Shown here: one piece after another, positions 1-8,111 of the stretch
Position numbering within the stretch: the stretch's first letter is position 1
How the letters are laid out: each line of letters opens with the position of its first letter
Source: Myxococcales bacterium
GTDB lineage: Bacteria; Myxococcota_A; Polyangia; Haliangiales; Haliangiaceae
NCBI GenBank assembly: GCA_028287115.1
Contig: JAQBQF010000107.1
Coordinates: 1-49,700, forward strand
Reading direction: 5' to 3'
Length of the DNA: 49,700 nucleotides
Translations under genes and position numbers: made by a program
Notes under the pieces: model-generated
Told to the model about the DNA's origin: nothing
Database searches by the model: none
Seen by the model: only the letters and a program-made list of their open reading frames with translations

Positions 1-2
1 TG

Positions 3-767
3 GTCGCCGGTGTGTCCGCCCTCAGCGTCGTTGGTCTGTTGGCGTTTCGCCAGCTCGTTCCGTTCTCGGATCTCGCCGGCTCGACCAATGAAGTCGGCAA
101 CTATCTCCAGACGGTCGGTGGGATCTACGCGGTGCTGCTCGCGTTCGTCGTCTACGTCGTGTGGGGTCAGTTCAACGACGCGCGCGGCTATTGCGATCGC
201 GAAGCAGCCGCGCTCGTCGACCTGCATCGCACGGCGAGCGGCCTGCCCGCGGCGACGCGCGACGACATCCAGAAGACGCTACGCAACTACCTCGACGCCG
301 TCGTGACCGACGAGTGGGACGCGATGGCGCGCGGCGATGAGGCGACGATGGAACGAGTCGGCGAGCGACTCGATCACGTGTGGCTCGCGATCCATCAATG
401 CAAGCCCAATTCCGAATGCCAGCACACCGTGTACGGCGAGGTGCTGTCGCGGTTCAACGATCTCATGGATCTCCGTACGAGCCGGCTGTCGTCGGGGCGC
501 GCGCACATCCCCGTTGCGATGAAGATCTTGCTCTACACGGGCGCGATCATCGTCATCGGCTCGATGTACTTGCTCGCGTTCGAGCGCGTGTGGATCCATG
601 CCCTCGTGACGGCGGCGCTCGCAGGGGCGATCGCGCACGTGCTGTTCCTCATCGTCGATCTCGACGACGCGTTCGCCGGTGACTGGCAGGTGCCCAAGGG
701 TGCCTTCATTCGAGCCCGACGGCAGTGCGAGCGCGCCACGCATCTGATGGATGCTGACGCTTCGTGA
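3..767 (+). CDS. DUF4239 (bestrophin-like) membrane protein, left end cut
   Basis: The reading frame is open to the window's left edge. The first possible start inside is a GTG at 12, but the family normally has a slightly longer hydrophobic N-terminus, so the true start probably lies upstream. An N-terminal hydrophobic segment is followed by the hallmark block NEVGNYLQTVGGIYAVLLAF (about residues 27-46), a long charged region, and two more hydrophobic segments near residues 170-220. This is the DUF4239 pattern of an inner-membrane protein with a large soluble loop. The function of the family is unknown; distant similarity to bestrophin channels has been proposed. A channel role here would be inference only. 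Confidence 0.75.
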   Translation, partial: VAGVSALSVVGLLAFRQLVPFSDLAGSTNEVGNYLQTVGGIYAVLLAFVVYVVWGQFNDARGYCDREAAALVDLHRTASGLPAATRDDIQKTLRNYLDAVVTDEWDAMARGDEATMERVGERLDHVWLAIHQCKPNSECQHTVYGEVLSRFNDLMDLRTSRLSSGRAHIPVAMKILLYTGAIIVIGSMYLLAFERVWIHALVTAALAGAIAHVLFLIVDLDDAFAGDWQVPKGAFIRARRQCERATHLMDADAS

Positions 768-798
768 CAGTGGCGCACGTCATGCACCACTCACGACC

Positions 799-1470
799 AT
801 GAAAAGCCTCTCGATCGCGTGCCTTGCGGCCGCCGCGTGCGCCGGCACGCAGTCGAACACTCCTAGCTTGCATCGTCAGAGCGCACCCGAACGCGCGGCA
901 GTCGCCGCGAGCTACACGTGCGGCGATACCGTCCTCGAGGATCAGGTCACCAGCGGCGGCCAACGCCTCGTGTACTGGCAACCGTGCTGGGATTGGGAGA
1001 TGGAGCCAGAGATGCTGGAACGTCGCGAGTCGACGCAGGTCGTGCCGCTGCAAACGCCCGATCGCAGGCTCGTCGAAGCCGAGGCGATGGCGTGCGCGAA
1101 CGTCGGACCGTCGGAGCGCGAGCGGTCGCCGTTCTCACATCGCAAGCAGATCGCGCAGGTCACGCCACACCGTGTCGCCGGGCGACTCGCCGGTGTGCGG
1201 GTGCGGTTCGAGCGCGTTCCAGGCCTGACGGCCGACTTCATGCGCAAGGACATCGAGTGCCATCGCGCGCGCTGGGAGACGCTCGGCAGGGTGTCGGTGC
1301 CGACCACGGATCCGACGTTGATCGACGGCGCCAGGGTCACGGTGTTCGATCGGAACGGGCAGGTCGAGGTCCTCGTCGAGACCGACGCGCCGGATCGAGC
1401 CGAGCTCGCCCTCGCACGCGCCAAAGGCGAGATGCTGCCGCTACCCGACTCGCAGAGCGCGCTGCGCTAA
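799..1470 (+). CDS. putative lipoprotein of unknown function
   Basis: The ATG at 799 is chosen because it directly precedes a lipoprotein-like signal (MKSLSIACLAAAAC, then AGTQS). The frame stays open further upstream to 751, but that start would put charged residues before the signal. The mature protein has about 210 residues, five cysteines in the first two thirds (near CGDT, QPCWDW, MACAN, ECHR) and no domain I recognise. It starts 31 bases after the DUF4239 gene and may be cotranscribed with it. Its stop overlaps the converging gene at 1467 by four bases. It probably faces the periplasm or is anchored to the outer membrane. Confidence 0.6.
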   Translation: MKSLSIACLAAAACAGTQSNTPSLHRQSAPERAAVAASYTCGDTVLEDQVTSGGQRLVYWQPCWDWEMEPEMLERRESTQVVPLQTPDRRLVEAEAMACANVGPSERERSPFSHRKQIAQVTPHRVAGRLAGVRVRFERVPGLTADFMRKDIECHRARWETLGRVSVPTTDPTLIDGARVTVFDRNGQVEVLVETDAPDRAELALARAKGEMLPLPDSQSALR

Positions 1471-1907
1471 TCGATCACGGCGGCGTCGATGCACGCGCGT
1501 TGCTCGGATGCGAGCTGCGCCTGCGCGATGCACTTCACGAGCTTGTCGAAGACCGGATAGGTCGTGACGTTCGTCAGCCGGAGGAACAGCACGCGGCACC
1601 GATCGTCGCGCGTGCTGCCGGTGACCGCGACCGGTTCGTCGGACGGCGCCTTGCGCTTGACGTAGCTGTCGGCGATCAGCTTCGCGGTCTCGTCGACCTT
1701 CTTGTCCCACGCGTCACCATCGGCGGGCGCCTTGGTGAGCTCGACGACGCGGTCGCAGGCTTCGCCGCCTGGATCGTTCTGGTGCATCTTGAAGCGAACC
1801 ATCGTGTAGACCATCACGCCCATCACGGCGAGCGCGATCCCGACGAAGATCATCCAGGCTCGCGACTTCGGCTCCGATTCGTCGGCCCCTTGTCGAGGAT
1901 CTGCCAT
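1467..1907 (-). CDS. single-pass membrane protein, hypothetical
   Basis: The start at 1907 (MADPRQGADESEPKSRAW) gives a short acidic cytoplasmic head, one membrane segment (IFVGIALAVMGVMVYTMV, about residues 20-37) and an exported soluble region of about 105 residues with four cysteines (EACDR, RCRV, KCIA, RACI). The frame is open twelve codons further upstream, but that extension adds no recognisable sequence. The cysteine placement suggests two disulfides in the periplasm. No family is recognised. It is divergent from the gene at 1976. Confidence 0.6.
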   Translation of the reverse strand: MADPRQGADESEPKSRAWMIFVGIALAVMGVMVYTMVRFKMHQNDPGGEACDRVVELTKAPADGDAWDKKVDETAKLIADSYVKRKAPSDEPVAVTGSTRDDRCRVLFLRLTNVTTYPVFDKLVKCIAQAQLASEQRACIDAAVID

Positions 1908-1975
1908 CCGCGCGGAACCTATCAGCTTGGGTATCTCGCGCAACTGGAAACCATGCGTGGTGTATGGTCGCGCCC

Positions 1976-2338
1976 ATGACGACCACGTTGCGGCTGCTCC
2001 TGCTGTCCCTGTTTGTGTTTGTCGCGATCCCCGCGGTCGCGAGTGCCGACACCTTGGCCGATGCCAAGGCCGTGATCAGCAAGCAGGTCGCTCAGATCAA
2101 CACGGGCGACGTTGCAGGCCTCAAGGCCGGCTTCACGAAGCGCCAGCAGCCGAAGATCACAGATGCCGCCGTCAAGAAGGCAGCGGACCAGGTCGGCAAG
2201 ATGTCGATCGACGAGCTCGTCGCCTCGGCCACCGGCGACAAGACCGAGATCAAGATCAAGATGAAGAACGGTCGCACGCTGACGACGCTGCTCAAGGTCG
2301 ACGGCAAGTGGCTCGCCGACACGCTGTGGTTCAAGTAG
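1976..2338 (+). CDS. small secreted protein, hypothetical
   Basis: The ATG at 1976 gives a textbook Sec signal peptide (MTTTLRLLLLSLFVFVAIPA, cleavage near VASA-DT). The mature part is about 92 residues, Lys-rich, and ends in a strand-rich stretch (EIKIKMKNGRTLTTLLKVDG then KWLADTLWFK). The pattern of a helix-rich N-terminus followed by strands resembles small NTF2/SnoaL-like periplasmic proteins, but the similarity is weak and I do not assign it. The upstream ATG at 1964 would only add four residues. Confidence 0.6.
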   Translation: MTTTLRLLLLSLFVFVAIPAVASADTLADAKAVISKQVAQINTGDVAGLKAGFTKRQQPKITDAAVKKAADQVGKMSIDELVASATGDKTEIKIKMKNGRTLTTLLKVDGKWLADTLWFK

Positions 2339-2341
2339 CGC

Positions 2342-2647
2342 TCAGCGTTGCTCACGCTCTCGCCACCAAGTCTCGAAGTCGCGTGCCCCGTACACGAACG
2401 CTACGATTTGGACGTATTCCGTCGAGACCTCGTACATCAGGCGAAAATCGGAAACAAAGATCTCGCGTGTGACAGGATCGTCGAGCTCCGGTACAACGCG
2501 TCCGCGATCGCTGAACGTGGAGAGCGACTCTGCCGCATCAAGGACAGCTTCGAGCAGGCGTCCTGGATTGTCACGGCTCGCAAGGACGTCATCTAAATCT
2601 GCGTATGCTGATGGAGCCCAGATTACTTTTCGCGAGCGCGGCCCCAC
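2342..2647 (-). CDS. RelE/ParE-superfamily toxin
   Basis: A 101-residue protein with the ParE/RelE layout. An N-terminal strand and helix pair (KVIWAPSAYADLDDVLASRD) is followed by a second helix and then the strand block GRVVPELDDPVTREIFVSDF with RLMYEV, and a final strand ending in GARDFE. ParE toxins poison DNA gyrase and RelE toxins cleave mRNA; the R-x-x-x-x-x-F-R-L-x-Y core favours the ParE side. The start is a GTG at 2647 lying 25 bases inside the preceding antitoxin gene, the usual translational coupling of toxin to antitoxin. It is the last gene of a run that starts with a restriction-modification-like pair. Confidence 0.8.
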   Translation of the reverse strand: MGPRSRKVIWAPSAYADLDDVLASRDNPGRLLEAVLDAAESLSTFSDRGRVVPELDDPVTREIFVSDFRLMYEVSTEYVQIVAFVYGARDFETWWREREQR

Positions 2648-2880
2648 TTAGCCCTCATCTCGGACGCGATCTGTTCGTGGGGAATCCCTTGACCGGAAGC
2701 GATTTCTTCTCGACCTCGATTCACCGCATCGATGAGGTACAGGCGGTACTGGACGTCCGCGATCGTCACATCCTCTGGCAGCTCGTCGATGAGTTGCTTG
2801 AGAATTTGTTTTGTCGAGGGTGCCACGTCGGCAGTATGACATACGCCTTGACTGCGTTCGGGATGTTCTTTCGTCGCCAC
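2623..2880 (-). CDS. antitoxin partner of the ParE-type toxin
   Basis: The frame runs open far upstream. The GTG at 2880 is chosen because a strong GGAGG lies six bases before it on the minus strand. The 85-residue product contains the segment TKQILKQLIDELPEDVTIAD followed by a helix and then EEIASGQGIPHEQIASEM, the C-terminal pattern of many small addiction-module antitoxins that neutralise ParE/RelE proteins (compare the EIASGxxI(S/P)HEE signature). A DNA-binding fold at the N-terminus is not obvious. It overlaps the toxin gene by 25 bases and follows the nuclease gene by 41 bases. Confidence 0.75.
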   Translation of the reverse strand: MATKEHPERSQGVCHTADVAPSTKQILKQLIDELPEDVTIADVQYRLYLIDAVNRGREEIASGQGIPHEQIASEMRAKWGRAREK

Positions 2881-2921
2881 GATCGTCCTCCTCGATTCTC
2901 GGTCAAGTCCACGGTTGTAGC

Positions 2922-3377
2922 TCAGCGCCTGAACCGCTTGTTCGCCGGCAGCACGAGCTCCCAGAAGCCGAACACCGCCGCGAGCATGTGATCGAGCTCG
3001 CGCGTCTGCTTCGTGCGGCCGTACGTCGCCTTGTCCGGCATGCACGCAGCCGCGCGCCGTGACGCTTCGAGCGAGTGCAACACGCCCTTCGACCAGCCGC
3101 GCCCCGCGTAGACGAGACAGCCCGGCACCCACAGCGCCTCGAGATCTTGCAGCGCGTACGGGATTTTTTCGTCGACCGTGCCGAGCGAGTCTTGATACTT
3201 GCACTCGATCGCGATCGCCTTGCGGTCGTCGGGCCGCACCACGAACACGTCGATGCAACGGTCCTTGCCGATCACGGTCTTGCCGAGCGAGATCTCGACG
3301 TACACGACGAGCCCGGCGGCCGAGTAGTTGTGATGGATGTAGCTCGCGATCAGATCGCGATACTGGTGCCCGGTCAT
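2922..3377 (-). CDS. PD-(D/E)XK nuclease, probable restriction endonuclease
   Basis: A 151-residue protein with the core CIDVFVVRPDDRKAIAIECK. An Asp at the start and a Glu-x-Lys at the end of a strand pair form the PD-(D/E)XK metal site (about residues 42-61), preceded by a YVEISLGKTVIGKDR strand. The catalytic-looking residues are therefore present. The ATG lies two bases after the stop of a DNA methyltransferase gene, so the two are translationally linked and most simply read as modification and restriction subunits. The target sequence cannot be read from the sequence. Small standalone nucleases of this type also occur outside restriction-modification, so the specific pairing is inference. 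Confidence 0.75.
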   Translation of the reverse strand: MTGHQYRDLIASYIHHNYSAAGLVVYVEISLGKTVIGKDRCIDVFVVRPDDRKAIAIECKYQDSLGTVDEKIPYALQDLEALWVPGCLVYAGRGWSKGVLHSLEASRRAAACMPDKATYGRTKQTRELDHMLAAVFGFWELVLPANKRFRR

Positions 3378-3379
3378 GG

Positions 3380-4117
3380 CTACAGCGTGAGCCCGAGCTG
3401 CGGTGCGCTATCCGGCTTAACCCCGCGTGCCGCATCGCGACCACCTGCGTCGAGCAGCCGCGTTTTCGTGATGTCGATCGCTTCGACGCACAGATCGTTG
3501 CCGAGAAAGTCGCGACCATTGCGAATCGCCGCCAGGCCGACCGATCCGGATCCCATGAACGGATCGATGACGAGCTCGCCCGCGGTCGTGCTCTGCTTGA
3601 TGAGCACCTCGCTCACCTCCGGCGGCTTCTCTGCGGGATATCCGCCGTTGATGCGCTTGGCCTCGATGATGTCGGCAACGCCGAGGTCCTCGAGCTTCCG
3701 CTTGCCCTTCTCGAAGAACAAGATGCATTCGTACCGCGCGCGATAGTGGTAGCCCATGCCGATGTTCCGTTTATCCCAAATGATCGGCTTCCAAAACTTG
3801 AACCCCGCCTCTTCTGCGAGCGGCTTCGCGACGAACATCGTCTCCGGATCGCAGAACAAGTAGAAGTGCGTGTCCTTCTTGAGCACGCGGTAGACCTCTG
3901 CGAACAGCTCGGGAAACCGAGAGTTCGGAAAGATCGAGAACCAATCGTTGCTCGACGCCTTGCTGTGCTTGAGGCGCGTGGTCGTCCCGATCGCGCGGTG
4001 TTTCTCGAGGGATTCGTACGGCGGATCGGTGATCACGAGATCGACGGATGCCGCCGGAAGTGTGCGCAGCCACGTGACTGCGTCCCCCCGCGTGAGCTGA
4101 AAGCTCGGCTGATCCAT
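3380..4117 (-). CDS. DNA methyltransferase (N6-adenine or N4-cytosine type)
   Basis: 245 residues. Catalytic motif IV reads DLVITDPPYESLEKH near residue 27, and the AdoMet-binding motif I reads DPFMGSGSVG near residue 190. Having the catalytic motif before the cofactor motif marks the beta class. DPPY is compatible with N6-adenine or N4-cytosine methylation. Its length is normal for a standalone enzyme of the family. The gene is first in a minus-strand run: methyltransferase, then PD-(D/E)XK nuclease two bases later, then antitoxin and toxin. Making the methyltransferase first protects the host before the nuclease appears. Confidence 0.88.
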   Translation of the reverse strand: MDQPSFQLTRGDAVTWLRTLPAASVDLVITDPPYESLEKHRAIGTTTRLKHSKASSNDWFSIFPNSRFPELFAEVYRVLKKDTHFYLFCDPETMFVAKPLAEEAGFKFWKPIIWDKRNIGMGYHYRARYECILFFEKGKRKLEDLGVADIIEAKRINGGYPAEKPPEVSEVLIKQSTTAGELVIDPFMGSGSVGLAAIRNGRDFLGNDLCVEAIDITKTRLLDAGGRDAARGVKPDSAPQLGLTL

Positions 4118-4151
4118 GCGCTGACCTTCGCATGAAGGTCTGACAATCCGT

Positions 4152-5147
4152 TCAGTAGAGGTTCGCTACTGCCGCGTCAACAACCGGGTTTCCGTCCTCG
4201 TCGCGCAGCGCGAGCACGATCTCGAAGTGCTGATCGCCCTCGATGATCCGGTTGTAGAGGAACACGTGGTCGTAGGCGAGGCGATCGAGCCGATCGAGCG
4301 CCGCCGCGAAGTTGTCGCTGTCCTTGTCGGCATGCGTCTTGAAACCGGCGGGATCTTCGATCGCCTCCCACGAGCTGCGCGGCAGGTGATCGAGGAGGTC
4401 GAGATCTGCAGAGGCCGCGATGCACGCCGAGATCGCCCACATCTCCTTTGCCGAGCTCGCCGATTCCTCGAGCTTGCAGTCCATCTTCTTGCCGACCGGC
4501 AAGCCGATCTCCCAGAACGGATAGCCGGTGCGATGGGCATTCGACTTGCGCGCCTCGTCGCTCTCGGCGAGCGCGCGAACCCAGGTCGTGGCAACCGCGA
4601 CAGCGGCACTCTCGTCGACGTGCTTGTCCGCATTGGGCAAGAAGCTCGCGAGGTATGCATCGACGATCGGCCGTGCATCCTTGTCGAGCCTCACGGCGAG
4701 CACGACCTCCCACGCACCGTCGTTCGCACCGCTCGTGAAGTGAACGAACACATGGTTCTTGAGCTTCGCGAGGTCCTTGCGATGCTTCTCGATGATGTCG
4801 TGCTTGCGATTCGGCTGCCACGTCGAGAACTTCGCGTCGGTGTGCACGCGCACGCGATCCGGACCCCAGCCGCCGACCTCGAACGTCGCCACGTTGCGCA
4901 GACACTCGAAGATGTCCTTTGCCTTCTTCTGCTTCTTGCACGAGTCGTGGTCGTGGTCGAACAAGAACGGATCGCTGCTCATCTCGAGCGCGGTCTTGCC
5001 GGAGTCGCCGCCCTCGTCTTCGTTGACCGAGAACGAGCGCATCCACTTCTCGGCGGCTCGTGTCGCTTGCTTCTTCGTCGGCACATCGGCGTGAGCGAGA
5101 TGTCCGCCGAGCATCGCGAGGACCAGCCAGCCGCGCATCGCCGTCAT
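4152..5147 (-). CDS. exported protein of unknown function
   Basis: The frame is open to 5414, but two in-frame ATGs at 5147 and 5138 precede a signal peptide (MRGWLVLAMLGGHLAHA), so translation most likely starts at one of them. The mature protein has about 310 residues. Two similar halves are visible: each ends in a strand pair of the type HVFVHF/HVFLYN followed by an EVVLAVRLDKDARPIVDAYL- or EIVLALRDEDGNPVVDAAV-like block. This suggests an internal duplication of a small alpha-beta domain. No known family is recognised. A periplasmic location is inferred from the signal. Confidence 0.65.
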   Translation of the reverse strand: MTAMRGWLVLAMLGGHLAHADVPTKKQATRAAEKWMRSFSVNEDEGGDSGKTALEMSSDPFLFDHDHDSCKKQKKAKDIFECLRNVATFEVGGWGPDRVRVHTDAKFSTWQPNRKHDIIEKHRKDLAKLKNHVFVHFTSGANDGAWEVVLAVRLDKDARPIVDAYLASFLPNADKHVDESAAVAVATTWVRALAESDEARKSNAHRTGYPFWEIGLPVGKKMDCKLEESASSAKEMWAISACIAASADLDLLDHLPRSSWEAIEDPAGFKTHADKDSDNFAAALDRLDRLAYDHVFLYNRIIEGDQHFEIVLALRDEDGNPVVDAAVANLY

Positions 5148-5284
5148 CGTATCACTTGTCCGTAGGACGGCCGCGCGCGTCCGGTATTCAGCGGACACGG
5201 ACAGCGCGCATGTGAAACGTCGAGCACTTACGAATGGCGCGAGCCGTGCACAGTGCGCCGGCATGTTTCCGTCGAGGATTTGGT

Positions 5285-5863
5285 ATGCTGACCGATATGA
5301 GAGGCGTGATGGCTCCGATTCCGCAGGCGTTCTTGGAAGAGCGCCGCAAGCTCGGCCACGACCGGCGCGATGAGGTCTGGGACGGGGTCCTGCACATGGC
5401 GCCGGCACCGACATCGTGGCATCAGCTCGTGAAATCCGATCTGTTGCGCCTCCTCGCGACCTTCGCAGATGCGCGCGGATGGCGAATAGCGTCGGAGATC
5501 GCGGTTTACGATCCGGTGAAAGGCGTCAAGAACTACCGAATTCCTGACATTTCGGTCGTCGATCCGAAGTTCATCTCCCAGCGCGGCATCGAGGCGCGCG
5601 CCGAGCTCGTGATCGAGATCTTGTCTCCGGAAGACGAGAGCCGCGACAAGCTGCCGTTCTATGCGGCGTGCGGCATCCCCGAGGTGTGGTTGATCGATCC
5701 CGAATCGCGGATCGCCGAGGTCTACGTGCTGCGCGGCACCACGTACTTCGCGGTCGTCGACAGCGACGGTACGGTCAGGGCACCGCTGTTTCAGCTCGAG
5801 CTCCGCACGACCGAAGGTCCGAAGCTTCAGATCAGCTGGCGCGACGGCCACGCCGAGATCTGA
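5285..5863 (+). CDS. Uma2-family (DUF820) PD-(D/E)XK endonuclease-like protein
   Basis: The ATG at 5285 is preceded seven bases upstream by GAGG, which decides the start; the frame itself is open from 5234. The 192-residue protein carries the Uma2 signature: RIPDISVVDP (metal-binding Asp, about residue 93), AELVIEILSPEDESRDK (Glu, about residue 112), then FYAACGIPEVWLIDPESR. Proteins of this family are very common in cyanobacteria and myxobacteria, have a Holliday-resolvase-like fold and lack a settled function. Its stop codon directly abuts the stop of the converging metallopeptidase gene. Confidence 0.85.
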   Translation: MLTDMRGVMAPIPQAFLEERRKLGHDRRDEVWDGVLHMAPAPTSWHQLVKSDLLRLLATFADARGWRIASEIAVYDPVKGVKNYRIPDISVVDPKFISQRGIEARAELVIEILSPEDESRDKLPFYAACGIPEVWLIDPESRIAEVYVLRGTTYFAVVDSDGTVRAPLFQLELRTTEGPKLQISWRDGHAEI

Positions 5864-7981
5864 TCACCAGACGCGGCACGGCTTGCCGGGGTTCATCGGC
5901 GCGCCGGCCGCACACTTGAACGCCGGCCCGAAGCCCGGCTGATTGACGATCACCCCGTCGACGCGCCACCTCGCCGGCGAGTGCGGGTTCGAGTGCGCCA
6001 TCATCTCCAGCAACTGCGGCGTCGTCTTCTCGCACCACGACTGGCCGTACGCGAGGAAGTAGAGCTGATCGTCGCTGAAGCCCTCGACTTGCTGCGCCGG
6101 CGCAGGCTGCTGCTGATCGCGCCACGCCTTGTACGCCTCGTAGCCGAGTTTGACGCCACCGTTGTCGGCGATGTTCTCGCCGGCGGTGAGCTTGCCGTCG
6201 AGCTTCACACCGGGGACGGCTTCGTATCGGGAATACTGATCGACGACGCACTTCGTTGCCGCCGTGAACTTGTCCTTCGTCGACTTCGTCCACCAGTCGC
6301 GGAGGTTGCCGTCGGCGTCGAACTGGCTGCCCTCGTCATCGAAGCCGTGGGTCATCTCGTGACCGATCGTGCCGCCGCCCGTCGAGCCGAAGTTGACGGC
6401 GGGATGAAACTTCGCGCCGAAGAACGGCGCCTGTAGCTGGCCCGCCGGCAGCGCGAGCTCGTTGAGCGTCGGATCGTAATAGGCGTTCACCGTCGGTGGC
6501 GTCATCTGCCAGTCGAAGCGATCGACCGGCTTCCCGATCTTCGCGAGCTGGCGGGCGATCTCCCACTTCGTCGCGGCTTGGACATTCTTCGCGTAGTCGG
6601 TACGCGCGATCTCGAACTCGTACTTGCGCCATTTGTCCGGGAACCCGACCAGGTACGCCATCTTCTCGAGCTTCTGCTTCGCCGGGCCACGCGTCGGCTC
6701 GTCCATCCACGGCAGCTTGTCGAGCTCGACGCGCATCGCTGCGAGCACCGCCTTCGTCAGCTCGACCGCACGCGCCTTGGAGTCGCCGGCGAACCTCTCG
6801 ACGACATACGATTGCGCGAGCAGCTCTCCGAGATCGTTATCGACGCGATGCACGCAGCGCCGCCAACGCGGAGGCAGCTCCTTGATGCCGGAGAGCTCCT
6901 TCTGCATCGTGAACGACTCGTCGACCCACGGCTTGCTGAGCCGGTCTGCGCTCTCCCGGAGCACGGTCCATTCCAGGTAGTCGCGTAGTACGGCCGGCGT
7001 CTCCGTTCCGAGTAACTTGGCGACCTCGGTGTAGTACTTCGGATCGTTGACGTTGATCGCGGTGACCGAGCCGATGCCAAGCGTCTCGAGATAATCGCCC
7101 CAGGGGAAGCTCGGCGCGGTCTTCTCGAGTCCCACGCGATCGACCCGGTGATACACGGCGTGCGGATCGCGGCGCACGACTTCATCTTGTTGCAGCCTCG
7201 CGAGCGCGGTCTCGATCCGGAACGCGTTGTCCGCGATCGCTCGAGCCTTCGCGCCGTCTCCAAGCAGGCGAACCATTCGCACCATGTGCTCGCGGTAGTG
7301 GGTGCGGGTCTTCGGCATGGTGCCGGTGTCCTCGAGATAGTACTTGCGATCGGGCAGGCCGAGCCCGGACTGATCGAGGCCGGCGATCACCTGCGTTGCA
7401 TCGCGAAAATCTTGCTGCGGCGCGAGCGCGAAGAAAGGCGTGATGCCCTCGCTGTGGAGCATCGCGATCGCCTGCGCGGCGGAGCTTGCATCCGTGACCT
7501 TCGCGATCGCTTCGAGCAGCGACTTGATCGGCGCGGTGCCTGCTTTCTCGATCGCCGCTTCATCCATACAAGCCGCGTAATAGCCGCCGATCTTATCGAG
7601 AACTGGATCGCCGCTCGGCTTCGCGGCCGCGCCTTCGAGGACCCTGTGCAGGAAGTCTTCGTTGTCCTTCGTGACGAGCTCGATCGCGCCCCAAGATGAT
7701 CGGTCCGGCGGGATCTCGGCCGTCTTCGTAAACCCGCCGCACGCGTAGGCAAAGAAGTCCTTACACGGATCGGCGGATGGATCGATCCATCCCGGCACGA
7801 TGCCCGATTGGGCGAGCGTCATCGGGGGTGGTGGCGTCCAGACCATCTTCATGGGGACGTGCTTCGGATCGGCGTTCGAGTCGGCCTTCGACTCGGGCTT
7901 CGACTCGGGCTTCGACTCGGGTGCCTTCGAGTCGCTGGAACAGGCGGCGAACAATACGGCGAGAACCAGGCGCGTACGCAT
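5864..7981 (-). CDS. M13-family (neprilysin/PepO) zinc metallopeptidase, lipoprotein
   Basis: 705 residues, the normal length of M13 peptidases. The lipoprotein signal MRTRLVLAVLFAAC is followed by a low-complexity linker built on a repeated PESK unit (residues 20-35). The zinc site is IGHEMTHGFDDEGSQFD near residue 540, and the third ligand motif ENIADNGG is near residue 603. The substrate-strand motif NAYYDPTLNELALPAGQLQ is also present, as is the C-terminal CxxW ending (KPCRVW). All catalytic residues are therefore intact. It should degrade peptides at the outer membrane or cell surface. The PESK linker is encoded by near-perfect 12-base direct repeats around 7880-7920. Confidence 0.93.
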   Translation of the reverse strand: MRTRLVLAVLFAACSSDSKAPESKPESKPESKADSNADPKHVPMKMVWTPPPPMTLAQSGIVPGWIDPSADPCKDFFAYACGGFTKTAEIPPDRSSWGAIELVTKDNEDFLHRVLEGAAAKPSGDPVLDKIGGYYAACMDEAAIEKAGTAPIKSLLEAIAKVTDASSAAQAIAMLHSEGITPFFALAPQQDFRDATQVIAGLDQSGLGLPDRKYYLEDTGTMPKTRTHYREHMVRMVRLLGDGAKARAIADNAFRIETALARLQQDEVVRRDPHAVYHRVDRVGLEKTAPSFPWGDYLETLGIGSVTAINVNDPKYYTEVAKLLGTETPAVLRDYLEWTVLRESADRLSKPWVDESFTMQKELSGIKELPPRWRRCVHRVDNDLGELLAQSYVVERFAGDSKARAVELTKAVLAAMRVELDKLPWMDEPTRGPAKQKLEKMAYLVGFPDKWRKYEFEIARTDYAKNVQAATKWEIARQLAKIGKPVDRFDWQMTPPTVNAYYDPTLNELALPAGQLQAPFFGAKFHPAVNFGSTGGGTIGHEMTHGFDDEGSQFDADGNLRDWWTKSTKDKFTAATKCVVDQYSRYEAVPGVKLDGKLTAGENIADNGGVKLGYEAYKAWRDQQQPAPAQQVEGFSDDQLYFLAYGQSWCEKTTPQLLEMMAHSNPHSPARWRVDGVIVNQPGFGPAFKCAAGAPMNPGKPCRVW

Positions 7982-8111
7982 GCGCGGACACTAGCGCGCC
8001 CTTGGCGAGAGTGGAGGGTCTTCGCGATCGTCTGATTCCGTCGCGCCGTTAACCGACCCGCCGCGCATCGAGATGGCACTTGCCGAGACGCGACGGCGCC
8101 GCCTGCGGTGA

